Positions 42,759 through 52,770 of a stretch of 52,770 nucleotides of DNA are shown one piece after another. How positions within the stretch are numbered: the first letter of the stretch is position 1; each line of letters starts with the position of its first letter. This DNA is from Dehalococcoidia bacterium. GTDB lineage: Bacteria > Chloroflexota > Dehalococcoidia > Tepidiformales > Tepidiformaceae. The stretch is taken from assembly GCA_020853755.1 (NCBI GenBank), contig JADYYG010000011.1, positions 1 through 52,770 on the forward strand, in the 5' to 3' direction. Position numbers and translations under genes: made by a program. Below the pieces are notes generated by a model. The model was not told the origin of the DNA. It saw nothing but the letters and a program-made list of their open reading frames with translations, and searched no databases.

Positions 42759-45470
42759 ATGGCAACACCTGATACATCAATGACGCTCGACATCACGGGA
42801 ATGACCTGCGCTTCGTGCGTGCGCCGCGTTGAGCGGGCGCTCGCGAAAGTGCCCGGCGTCGAGACCGCCAGCGTGAACCTTGCCGCCGAAACGGCGCGTG
42901 TGACCTTCGGCGCCCCGGTGCCGGTTGAATCGCTCATCGCCGCAGTCGAAAAGGCCGGCTACGTAGCGTCCACCTCCGTCCCTGATGCCGACCGCAGCGG
43001 GGAGCGCGAGGCCCATGCCCGCAAGACGCTCATCCAGCTGTTGGTGTTCGGCGCGCTTGCCGTCCCGACGATTGTCCTGGCGATGGCGATGGACATCGCC
43101 GGCATGCACATCAACGACGACCAGAAGCTGCACGGCTGGATCGTCCTCCTGCTTGCGACGCCCATCCAGTTCGGCCTGGGCTGGCGCTTCTACCGTGGCG
43201 CCTGGATCTCCCTCCGCCATCTCAACCCCAACATGGATGTCCTCGTGGCGCTCGGCACCTCGGTCGCGTACCTCTACAGTGCCTGGGTCGTCATAACGAA
43301 TAGCCACAACCACATGTTCTTCGACGTCAGCGCGGCGGTGCTCGTCTTCATCACGATGGGCAAGTACTTCGAGGAGACATCGAAAGGCGCAGCGTCGAGC
43401 GCCATCCGCGCGCTCCTCGGTCTGAGCGCGCGCACCGCCACGGTGCTCCGCAACGGCGCCGAGGCCGAGGTCCCGGTCGAAGAGCTGAAGCTCGGCGACA
43501 TCTTCGTCGTGCGCCCAGGGCAGCGGATCCCGGTCGACGGCATCGTCCGTGAGGGCCATTCGACCGTCGATGAGTCGATGCTCACCGGCGAATCGATCCC
43601 GGTCGAACGGAAGCCCGGCGACCACGTGGTCGGCGGCTCCATCAACCAGAACGGCGTCATGCATGCCGAAGCGACGGCCGTAGGCGACGAAACCGTGCTC
43701 CGCCGCATGGCGCGCATGGTCGAGGATGCACAGGGTTCAAAAGCGCCTATCCAGAAGCTTGTGGACGAAGTGGCAGCCGTCTTCGTGCCGGTCGTCATCG
43801 CCCTCGCACTCGTCACGTTCGTCGCATGGGGCCTCATCGGCGGCGACTGGCAGGACGGCATGGTCGCGGCCGTTGCCGTGCTTGTCATCGCCTGCCCATG
43901 CGCCCTGGGGCTGGCGACACCGACCGCCATCATGGTTGGCACCGGCCTCGGCGCAGAACGCGGCATCCTGATTCGCAACGCCGAAGTCCTCGAACGGACG
44001 AGGAACCTGGACGTCATCGTGCTCGATAAGACCGGGACCGTGACCGAAGGCCGCCCGCAGGTACTCGAAATCGAACCGCTTGGAGATATGCATGCAGCAG
44101 AACTGCTCCGCTGGGCCGCAGCTGCCGAATCACCCAGCGAGCACCCTCTCAGCCGCGCGATCGTCGACCGTGCCGTAGAAGACGCGATCGACCTGCCGGC
44201 AGCAAGCCAGTTCGAGGCCATCACCGGGCGGGGTGTCCAGGCCATGGTCGAGGGCAAGCTCGTCCTAGCCGGCAGCCCGGCACTGTTCACCGAGTACGGC
44301 TTCCCACTCGAAGGCGCCCCGGCGAACGCGGCAGCTGCCCTCGCGCAGAATGGCCGGACCGCCATCCTCGTCGCCGTGGACGGCCGCCTCGAAGGGGTGC
44401 TCGGCATCTTCGACGACGTGAAGCAGAACGCTCCCCGGGCGGTCGCAGCCCTCAAGCAGCGCGGCCTGCGCGTCGTGATGATGACGGGTGACAACGAGAG
44501 CGCCGCCGCTGCCGTGGCCAACCGCGCCGGTATCGATGAGTTCCGGGCCGGCGCGCGACCGGAGGACAAGCTTGCCTTCGTACGCGACCTCCAGGCCCAG
44601 GGACTCTCCGTCGCCATGGTCGGCGACGGCATCAACGACACCCCGGCGCTCGCCCAGGCTGACATCGGAATCGCGATGAGCACCGGCACCGACGCCGCAA
44701 TCGAGGCAGGGGACATAACACTGCTCCACGGCGACGTCTCGAAGATCGCGGAGTCTGTGGCGCTCTCGCGCTCCACGCTCTCCACAATCCGCCAGAACCT
44801 CGTCTGGGCGTTCGGCTACAACGTGGTGACCATCCCGGTGGCTGCGCTGGGCTTGCTCAACCCCGTGTTGGCCGGTGCAGCCATGGCCTTTAGCTCGGTG
44901 AGCGTGATGGCGAACAGCCTGCGCCTGCGGACGAAGGCGCGGAAGCTCGCCGAAGCCAGCGGAAACAGCTATTCGGCGCCGAAGCAGAATGCCCTCGCCG
45001 CCAGCCGCGGGCCGATCCTTGCGATGGCCAGCGCCACCGCGCTCCTCGTCCTGCCCCTCCTGGTCTTCACCGGCATCGACCGTGACTGGTTCGGTGGCGG
45101 CGAGGCAGCCACCCCCGCGGGCGCCGTCCGCGTCGAGCTTTCGAACTGGAAGATCGCACCGTCGGCTACGGAACTACCAGCGGGGACCGTTACGTTCGAC
45201 GCGGTCCATCTCGCGGAGGACCACGCCCACGGCGATGCCGACGCCGGAAAGGCCCACGACCTCGTGGTCAGCCGGAAGCTCGCCGACGGCAGCTTCGAAC
45301 TGGTAGCCAGGACGGGCGCTATCCCGGCCGGTAAGCAGGAGTTGCTGAAGGTCGACCTCGTGCCCGGCGAGTACCTGCTCTCCTGCGACGTTGTCGAAGA
45401 GGTTGGCGGTAAGACGGTGTCACACACGGTGGAAGGGATGGTGGCGACAATCCGGGTCGTCGAACGGTAA
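42759..45470 (+). CDS. copA: P1B-type copper-transporting ATPase with C-terminal cupredoxin domain
   Basis: 903 residues. HMA domain with C17-x-x-C20; actuator TGES ([12 protein letters not shown]); CPC in [15 protein letters not shown] (about 378); DKTGT (about 422); TGDN and GDGIND (about 622). After the eighth membrane helix comes an additional helix [18 protein letters not shown] (about 752-770), then an extracellular beta domain (about 788-903) with H833, C876, H889 and M894, the type-1 copper ligand order. Exports Cu(I) and could hand it to its own cupredoxin tail. Fusion is visible in one open frame. Confidence 0.92.
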   Translation: MATPDTSMTLDITGMTCASCVRRVERALAKVPGVETASVNLAAETARVTFGAPVPVESLIAAVEKAGYVASTSVPDADRSGEREAHARKTLIQLLVFGALAVPTIVLAMAMDIAGMHINDDQKLHGWIVLLLATPIQFGLGWRFYRGAWISLRHLNPNMDVLVALGTSVAYLYSAWVVITNSHNHMFFDVSAAVLVFITMGKYFEETSKGAASSAIRALLGLSARTATVLRNGAEAEVPVEELKLGDIFVVRPGQRIPVDGIVREGHSTVDESMLTGESIPVERKPGDHVVGGSINQNGVMHAEATAVGDETVLRRMARMVEDAQGSKAPIQKLVDEVAAVFVPVVIALALVTFVAWGLIGGDWQDGMVAAVAVLVIACPCALGLATPTAIMVGTGLGAERGILIRNAEVLERTRNLDVIVLDKTGTVTEGRPQVLEIEPLGDMHAAELLRWAAAAESPSEHPLSRAIVDRAVEDAIDLPAASQFEAITGRGVQAMVEGKLVLAGSPALFTEYGFPLEGAPANAAAALAQNGRTAILVAVDGRLEGVLGIFDDVKQNAPRAVAALKQRGLRVVMMTGDNESAAAAVANRAGIDEFRAGARPEDKLAFVRDLQAQGLSVAMVGDGINDTPALAQADIGIAMSTGTDAAIEAGDITLLHGDVSKIAESVALSRSTLSTIRQNLVWAFGYNVVTIPVAALGLLNPVLAGAAMAFSSVSVMANSLRLRTKARKLAEASGNSYSAPKQNALAASRGPILAMASATALLVLPLLVFTGIDRDWFGGGEAATPAGAVRVELSNWKIAPSATELPAGTVTFDAVHLAEDHAHGDADAGKAHDLVVSRKLADGSFELVARTGAIPAGKQELLKVDLVPGEYLLSCDVVEEVGGKTVSHTVEGMVATIRVVER

Positions 45471-45559
45471 CCCGGAGTCACGTTGTCGCGTAATTGTCGC
45501 TATTGCCTTCTCTTGGCGGGATATGTACCTTCTCCCCGGCAGTTGGTTCCAAAAAATGC

Positions 45560-45569
45560 GGGGGGGGGG
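45560..45569. repeat. G10 homopolymer tract
   Basis: Ten consecutive G in the 174-nt spacer between copA and the next gene, 75 nt before the ATG at 45645. A tract of this length is a slippage hotspot; it is not inside a gene. Confidence 0.9.
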
Positions 45570-45644
45570 CGGTAGCAGGTTAGCGCCGGCGTTCGTCCCC
45601 AGAACTGACTCCCCGTGCCATGGGTGGGGACAGGAGGAGTACAC

Positions 45645-46091
45645 ATGGGTTCCCTGATTCAACGACTTTTCAGCTGGCAAGCCGCCGTGCCGGCCGCGGT
45701 CATCCTCGGCGTCGTCGCCCTGGTTGCCGCTTGGCCCGGGCCGGGCGCCACGCCCTCGGCCGGTGCCGGTGACACCTCCGCAATCCCTGCCAGGGAGCGC
45801 AGTTGGATCGTCGATGGCGCGCCGGCCCCGCAGCAGGCGGCCGTTTCCGACCTGAAGATCGACCGCAGCGAGTACGTCGCGGCAATTAGTGCGGAGCGCG
45901 CCTGCATGGCCGAAAAGGGCGTCGCCACAACTGAACCCGAATGGCAGGGCAACCAACTGTCCTACACATTCGGCGGAACGCCCACCCGCGAAGGGCTGGC
46001 ATCCCCGAAGGCGATTTACATGGAGTGCCATGAGCTGTACGGCCGCCGTGTCGCGGTCGGCTGGGCCATCGGCTCTTCGGCAGCACCCTGA
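45645..46091 (+). CDS. Hypothetical membrane-anchored protein (148 aa)
   Basis: ATG 45645 with GAGGAG 6 nt upstream. N-terminal membrane/signal segment [20 protein letters not shown], then a soluble domain with two Cys (ERACMAEKG and YMECHELY) that could form a disulfide outside the cell. The helical [10 protein letters not shown] pattern occurs in small secreted actinobacterial-like proteins; no function can be given. Followed by a strong hairpin. Confidence 0.6.
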   Translation: MGSLIQRLFSWQAAVPAAVILGVVALVAAWPGPGATPSAGAGDTSAIPARERSWIVDGAPAPQQAAVSDLKIDRSEYVAAISAERACMAEKGVATTEPEWQGNQLSYTFGGTPTREGLASPKAIYMECHELYGRRVAVGWAIGSSAAP

Positions 46092-46104
46092 CGTAGACCC
46101 CCCG

Positions 46105-46139
46105 CGGGCCCCGGTGCGCGCCGGGCGCCGGGGCCCGCT
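46105..46139 (+). terminator. Strong hairpin, terminator candidate
   Basis: 11-bp perfect stem gcgggccccgg/ccggggcccgc with a 13-nt loop, 13 nt after the stop at 46091 and 38 nt before ispG. No T run follows, so a Rho-dependent or pause role is possible. Confidence 0.6.
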
Positions 46140-46176
46140 CACCACGCGCAACCGGAGCGGTTGCTACACTCTCCCC

Positions 46177-47343
46177 ATGAAGCGCGCCAACACCCGTCCC
46201 GTCCGTGCCGGGTCCGTCACCATCGGCGGCGGCAACCCGATCGTTGTCCAGTCGATGTGCGCCACCCGCACCCAGGACATCGAAGCCACCGTCAACCAGG
46301 CCGAGATGATCCACAACGCGGGCGCCGGGCTCGTCCGCATCGCCGTCGACAACCCGAAGGATGTGGAGGCGCTGGCAGTCGTCCGCGGCCGCGTACCGCA
46401 GGCGAACCTGGTGGTTGACCTGCAGGAGAACTACCGGCTCGTTACCCAGGTGGCGCCCCACGTGAACAAAGTGCGTTACAACCCCGGCCACCTGTACCAC
46501 CACGAGAAAAACAAGCCCGTCCGCGAGAAGGTGGCGCTCATTGCCGAGACGGCTGCGCGGCATGATTTAGCGCTTCGAGTAGGAGTCAACTGCGGTTCCG
46601 TCGACCCTGCGATGGACGAAAAGTTCCGCGGGGCCGACCCGCCAGAGTTCGACGGCGTAACCGCGATGGTGGAGAGCGCGCTCGAACACTGCCGCATCCT
46701 CGAAGACCTCGGTTTCACTCGCTACGTCGTCTCCATGAAGGACAGCGACCCGCGCAAGGTCATCGAAGGGAATGTCCGCTTCGCCGCGGCCCGGCCGGAT
46801 GTGCCGCTTCATCTCGGCGTCACCGAAGCCGGCATGCTCCCCGACGGTGTCCTCAAGACGCGCATCGCCTTCGAACAGCTCCTCAGCCGGGGTATCGGCG
46901 ATACCCTCCGTGTCTCCCTGACGCTTCCCTTCGCCGACAAGTGGAAGGAAGTCGAGGCCGGGAAGCAGATCATCGCCGACGTCGAGGCTGGCCGGTTCCG
47001 GTCGGTGCCCGTCTTCCAGGACCACGGCCTGAACATCATCAGCTGCCCGAGCTGCAGCCGTGTCGAAAACGAGGCGTTCGTGGACCTCGCCTTCAAGGTC
47101 AAGGAGATGTCGTCGTACGCGAAGGACTACGACATAACGATTGCTATCATGGGCTGCCGCGTGAACGGCCCGGGCGAAACCGATGATGCCGACCTCGGCC
47201 TCTGGTGCGCGCCAACCTTCGTTAACCTGAAAAAAGGCGAACGCGAACTCGGCGCCTTCCCCTACGACACCGTCCTTGACCGACTCAAGGTGGAACTCGA
47301 TGCGCTCATCGAAGAGAAGAAGACGGTGGGGTCAAACGCGTGA
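46177..47343 (+). CDS. ispG: 4-hydroxy-3-methylbut-2-enyl diphosphate synthase
   Basis: 388 residues from ATG 46177; the longer frame overlaps the previous gene. GcpE TIM barrel: [44 protein letters not shown], and the 4Fe-4S cysteines in [11 protein letters not shown] (two Cys) and [14 protein letters not shown] pathway of isoprenoid synthesis. Stop overlaps the MOSC gene as GTGA. Confidence 0.96.
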   Translation: MKRANTRPVRAGSVTIGGGNPIVVQSMCATRTQDIEATVNQAEMIHNAGAGLVRIAVDNPKDVEALAVVRGRVPQANLVVDLQENYRLVTQVAPHVNKVRYNPGHLYHHEKNKPVREKVALIAETAARHDLALRVGVNCGSVDPAMDEKFRGADPPEFDGVTAMVESALEHCRILEDLGFTRYVVSMKDSDPRKVIEGNVRFAAARPDVPLHLGVTEAGMLPDGVLKTRIAFEQLLSRGIGDTLRVSLTLPFADKWKEVEAGKQIIADVEAGRFRSVPVFQDHGLNIISCPSCSRVENEAFVDLAFKVKEMSSYAKDYDITIAIMGCRVNGPGETDDADLGLWCAPTFVNLKKGERELGAFPYDTVLDRLKVELDALIEEKKTVGSNA

Positions 47344-48032
47344 CCCTCGGAACAATTCGGCACATCAGCCGCTACCCGGTGAAGTCGATGCAGGGCGAGT
47401 CACTTGAGAGCGTCGATATCGACTTCGTAGGCCTGCCGTTCGACCGTGCGTTCGCATTCGTCAAGGACGGCGTTTACACCCCGTTCCCATGGTTCACCGC
47501 GCGAGACTGCCCGGAACTGCTCCAGTGCCGGCCTATCCTGGGCGAAGGGCGCTGGCCAACGGTGCGCGTGGACACTCCAGGCGGAGAGTTCGAACTGGCC
47601 AGCCCGGAATTCAAGACCAGGTTGCTGGAGTGGAGCGGCCTCAGCGCCTCGCTCCGCACCGACTATCGCGGCTGCCAGGACGTTGCCTACGTTTCCATCA
47701 TCTCTACCGCGACCATCCGCGCGCTCAGCGAAGCCGGCGGCGTCCCGACGGACTACCGCCGCTTCCGCATGAACTTCGTGGTCGACGTTGGCGATGAGCC
47801 CTTTACCGAGAATGCGTGGGCCGGGAAGGCGCTCTCTCTCGGCGGCGCTTCGATCGCCATCCACCAGCCCGACCGGCGCTGCAACATGATCACGCTTCAC
47901 CCGGAAACCGGGGAGTCGACGCCGGCGGTCCTCAAGCAGGCGGGCGAACTGAACAGCGCGTGCGCCGGGATGTACGGTTCCGTCCTCGTTGAGGGCCGGG
48001 TGACCGTTGGGGACACGCTGGCCTTCGCCTGA
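47340..48032 (+). CDS. MOSC-domain protein
   Basis: 230 residues, GTG start overlapping ispG. MOSC_N beta-barrel ([15 protein letters not shown]...) and MOSC domain with the conserved Cys in [20 protein letters not shown] proteins handle sulfur or molybdopterin-related chemistry. Translational coupling to ispG is unusual. Substrate unknown. Confidence 0.85.
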   Translation: MTLGTIRHISRYPVKSMQGESLESVDIDFVGLPFDRAFAFVKDGVYTPFPWFTARDCPELLQCRPILGEGRWPTVRVDTPGGEFELASPEFKTRLLEWSGLSASLRTDYRGCQDVAYVSIISTATIRALSEAGGVPTDYRRFRMNFVVDVGDEPFTENAWAGKALSLGGASIAIHQPDRRCNMITLHPETGESTPAVLKQAGELNSACAGMYGSVLVEGRVTVGDTLAFA

Positions 48033-48172
48033 AGCCGGGGCCTGCCCATGGCGGCTCCGCCGCGCCCGGTGCGACTAAAGTCACCGCACATCCAGGGTCG
48101 CTGCTGCACCCTTTCTGCATTCTCAAACAGCGCGCAGGGCCGCGCTTTGCGGCGCTGCGCCACGGGGGCGTG

Positions 48173-48640
48173 ATGTCTGAATTTGTCGTTGGCGATGTGC
48201 TCGAACACGACCACCACGAGATTGACGCGGGATTCGCCGATGCAAGGGCGGGCTTTGCCGCCGGCGAATGGCGCGGCGAGTCATTCGCCCGGGCGGCCGA
48301 GGCGCTGCGGCACCATATTTACGTCGAAGAAGAGGTCCTCTTCCCGTTCCTCCGGAACGGCGGACTCGTTGCGCCCGTCTTCGTGATGCACCGTGAACAC
48401 GCGGAGATCTGGCAGGGGTTGGCTGCGGTCGAATCGGCCTTCGGCAGCGATGCCACCGGGGCTGCCGCCGCGATGGACGCGATGGCCGCCGTCCTCGACG
48501 CGCACAACAGCAAGGAAGAGCAGATCCTCTACCCGGCCAGCGGCAGCGTCCTCACGCCCGCCGACACCGAAGCGGTCCGCGCGGCTTTCGAAGAAAGCCA
48601 CCGCCCGGACGGCTGGCTGCCGATGAACCTTCGGCGGTAG
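48173..48640 (+). CDS. Hemerythrin HHE-domain protein
   Basis: 155 residues, ATG 48173 (a GTG lies one codon earlier). Diiron ligands in a four-helix bundle: H in EHDHHEID, HHIYVEEEVLF, MHREHAEI, and HNSKEEQILYP. Such proteins bind oxygen or nitric oxide, or store iron. C-terminal helix and Arg tail are short. Alone between MOSC and the right-end modification operon. Confidence 0.85.
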   Translation: MSEFVVGDVLEHDHHEIDAGFADARAGFAAGEWRGESFARAAEALRHHIYVEEEVLFPFLRNGGLVAPVFVMHREHAEIWQGLAAVESAFGSDATGAAAAMDAMAAVLDAHNSKEEQILYPASGSVLTPADTEAVRAAFEESHRPDGWLPMNLRR

Positions 48641-48736
48641 GGGCGGCCGATCGGGGATGAGGAACGCGAGCGCTTCCTGGCGTATCATCCGCCCTTGCTA
48701 TCGAGCCGAAGCCGGCTGCAAACGCGGGGCCCAAAC

Positions 48737-49429
48737 ATGCAGGAGACAAAGGCGCGGAGAAATCCGCCAGCAGCTGCTGGCGGCCACGTGAAATCGAAGC
48801 AAAGAGTCGCGGACCACGGGGAAGTTTTCACCCCAGCGTGGATGGTCGAAGCGATGCTCGACCTCGTGAAGCCTGAGACCGAGCAGATCGACGCTCGCTT
48901 CCTCGAACCTGCCTGCGGCAGCGGCAACTTCCTTGTTCCCGTACTCCGCCGAAAACTGGCAACCGTGCAGCAGAAGTACGGGAAGTCCGATTTTGAGATG
49001 CGGCACCAAGCGCTGTACGCGTTAGGGTCCATCTACGGCATCGAACTCCTGTCAGACAACATCGCCGAGTGCCATGCGAACCTGTTGGAGGTGTTCGCTG
49101 ACGAAATGGAGGTCGAGGAGGCGGATGTGCTGTACCGGGCGGCCTCGTACGTTCTCTCGCAGAATCTCATCCACGGCGACGCTCTGAGAATGCTGACGCA
49201 GGACGGTGAGCATATCGTCTTCGCTTCGTGGGGTTATCTGAAGGGCAAGTACCAGCGACGGGACTTCGCGCTCAAGAGCCTGGCCACGGCAGAGCAGCAG
49301 AAGAAGGATGCCGCCTTTTTCGGCCCCCAGGGTACCCACGAGGTATTCACGCCGGTGCGCGAATACCCGCGGATGACCATGCGCGAGCTCGCCGCGATGG
49401 CCTTCCGCGAGCCAGAGGAGGCAGTATGA
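48737..49429 (+). CDS. N6-DNA methyltransferase-like protein lacking motif IV
   Basis: 230 residues from ATG 48737. EVFTPAWMVEAMLDLV and motif I FLEPACGSGNFLVPVL (about 57) then IYGIELLSDNIAECHANLL and LIHGDALRM are DNA N6-adenine MTase signs. The NPP(Y/F) catalytic motif is missing; the matching place reads FASWGYLK. Either catalysis is completed by the next gene product, or this is a regulatory/DNA-binding subunit. ATGA overlap to the next gene. Confidence 0.75.
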   Translation: MQETKARRNPPAAAGGHVKSKQRVADHGEVFTPAWMVEAMLDLVKPETEQIDARFLEPACGSGNFLVPVLRRKLATVQQKYGKSDFEMRHQALYALGSIYGIELLSDNIAECHANLLEVFADEMEVEEADVLYRAASYVLSQNLIHGDALRMLTQDGEHIVFASWGYLKGKYQRRDFALKSLATAEQQKKDAAFFGPQGTHEVFTPVREYPRMTMRELAAMAFREPEEAV

Positions 49430-51043
49430 GCGGTTCTGCAACATTCACCCTGCGCGGGCGAAACCCCGACGTTCTGACCTGCATCGCCAACCTCTCGAAC
49501 GATGAAGTGTTCACGCCTCCGGAGTTCGCCAACCGCATGCTCGACACCCTCGCGGAGGCGTGGGCGGCGGCGCACACCGGCGCCGACATCTGGAAGGACA
49601 GCAGCGTCCGCTTCCTCGATCCGTGCACGAAGTCCGGTGTGTTCCTCCGCGAGATCACGAGCCGGCTGAGCGATGGACTGGCCGAGGAAATCCCCGACTT
49701 GCAGGAGCGCGTGGACCACATCCTGACGAAGCAGGTGTTCGGCATCGGCACCACCTACCTCACCAGCCTCCTGGCGCGGCGGAGCCTCTACTGCTCCAAG
49801 CACGCCAGGGGCGAGCACTCCGTGGCAAAGGGCTTCACCCGCGACGCTGGCAACGTCTGGTTCGAGCGGACGGAGCACACCTGGAGGGACGGCCGCTGCG
49901 CGTTTTGTAGTGCGAGCCAGAAGACCCTCGACCGCGGCGAGGGTCGCGAGACCCACGCATACGCATTTATCCACACGAACGACGTTCAAACCCGTGTCCG
50001 GGAGATGTTTGGGGACGATATGCAGTTCGATGTAATTATCGGGAACCCGCCTTACCAGCTGGACGACGGCGGGTTCGGCACGAGTGCCGCGCCCATCTAC
50101 CAACTGTTTGTCGAGCAGGCGAAGGCACTCCAACCGCGCTATCTCTCGATGATCATCCCGTCTCGCTGGTTCGCCGGGGGCAAGGGACTCGACGAGTTCA
50201 GGGAGTCGATGTTAGGGGACGAACGGATTCGCTCAATCGACGACTTCCTTAGCGCGGCAGACGTTTTCCCTGGGGTCGGCCTCAAGGGAGGCGTGTGCTA
50301 CTTCCTTTGGGACAAAGACCATCCCGGCCCTTGCCGAGTCGCCACACATTTCAAGGACTGGCCGATATCGACCGCCACTCGACCGTTGATGGAAGCCGGC
50401 GCAGACGTGTTCATCCGCTTCAATGAGGGCCTGTCGATTCTCCGGAAGGTTGTAACGGTCGAGAGCGGCGACGCCAATTCGCTGCTTCTTCCCGATGCCA
50501 AGCGCTTCGACCGGTTGGTCAGCTCCCGCAAGCCCTTCGGACTGGACACGACGTTCAAGGGCAAGCCCAAAACGGCCGCGGACGATCTGCTGGTTTACCA
50601 GAATGGCGGTACTGCGTACCTGAGCCGCGAATCGATCTCAATTGGTCGGGAACTCATCGACAAGTGGAAGCTCTTCGCTGGGTACGCCGCGCCCGGTACG
50701 GGAAACAGAGATACATACCCTCACCGAATCATAAGCACCCCTTTCATAGGGAAGCCGGGAGAGATTTCGTCCGAGACGTATCTTTGCCTAGGTCCGTTCG
50801 ATTCCCAAGCCGAGGCCGAGAGCGTGTTGTCCTACCTTAGTTGTCGCCTGACTCGTCTGCTGGTGTTGTTGCATAAGCCTTCACAGCATGTGACACGCAA
50901 GGTCTACACTTTCGTGCCCGTTCAAGACTGGACGATGAAGTGGACCGACGAGGCCCTCTACGCCAAGTACGGCATCACAGACAGCGAAATTGATTTCATA
51001 GAAAAGGTCGTGCGCCCGATGAATCTGAGCGGACCAACCGAGG

Positions 51044-51051
<8 letters not shown>
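49426..51051 (+). CDS. Eco57I-type N6-DNA methyltransferase-like protein
   Basis: 541 residues from ATG 49426 (gaggagg upstream). DEVFTPPEFANRMLDTL; degenerate motif I FLDPCTKSGVFLREI (about 64, GxG pattern broken to T-K-S-G); NPPY motif IV in VIIGNPPYQLDDG (about 206). A C/H-rich stretch (YCSKHARGEHS to CAFCSAS) may bind zinc. The C-terminal half (about 330-541) could be a target-recognition domain. With the previous gene it forms a split methyltransferase; overlaps the downstream helicase by 8 nt. Known relatives in R-M systems, exact type unsure. Confidence 0.78.

Positions 51052-52770
<1,719 letters not shown>

Noticed and set aside
43274..44785. 503-codon minus-strand frame inside copA.
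   Set aside because: Ser/Arg/Ala-rich shadow of a recognised P-type ATPase.
45560..45569. G10 run as a phase-variation switch.
   Set aside because: It lies outside genes and not between a clear -35 and -10; could also be a sequencing-length uncertainty.

Overview
This is a GC-rich bacterial chromosome segment with frequent GTG and TTG starts and many 4-8 nt start/stop overlaps. No single gene fixes the phylum. Four CaiB/BaiF-type CoA-transferase modules in three genes, paired SDR enzymes, a membrane HD-GYP protein and a tRNA with encoded CCA would fit a Chloroflexota (Dehalococcoidia-like) organism. That assignment is inference, and an actinobacterial or other high-GC origin is not excluded.

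Left end to 11.6 kb: a mobile genomic island that runs off the left edge. It holds a truncated Prim-Pol replication protein, a long perfect inverted repeat, a small unknown protein, an excisionase-like HTH protein and a tyrosine integrase. The cargo is a TIGR04141-family protein, a DUF4062 protein, a small phage-like protein, a zinc-ribbon protein and a complete type I restriction-modification operon (hsdR-hsdM-hsdS). The island abuts the 3' end of a tRNA-Met(CAT) gene on the minus strand, the usual geometry for integration into a tRNA 3' end.

11.7-48.7 kb: chromosomal core. Blocks are: metallophosphoesterase/DinB/methyltransferase; uppP; an SDR pair with YbaK and an alpha/beta hydrolase; a DEAD-like helicase; a secreted CHAP-like/SH3 protein; a tandem CaiB protein; a cysteinyl ligase that looks MshC-like; a second CaiB; HD-GYP plus TetR; a 30-residue hydrophobic peptide with its own promoter; dnaG; a membrane-anchored SH3/CARDB protein; dgt; ppsA; glmS preceded by a recognisable glmS ribozyme; nfo plus methyltransferase; a third CaiB; an SMP-30 lactonase; a csoR-copZ-copA copper cluster with an operator on its promoter; ispG-MOSC; and a hemerythrin-domain protein.

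48.7 kb to right end: a second modification/restriction-like operon of three translationally overlapping genes. Two are methyltransferase-like proteins that split the expected catalytic motifs, and the third is a large DEAD-like helicase with an N-terminal T5orf172/GIY-YIG-like segment, cut by the window edge. The best candidates for something new are this three-gene system, the CopA-cupredoxin fusion, the MshC-like ligase, the glmS ribozyme with an adjacent anti-Shine-Dalgarno element, and the TIGR04141/DUF4062 pair on the island.
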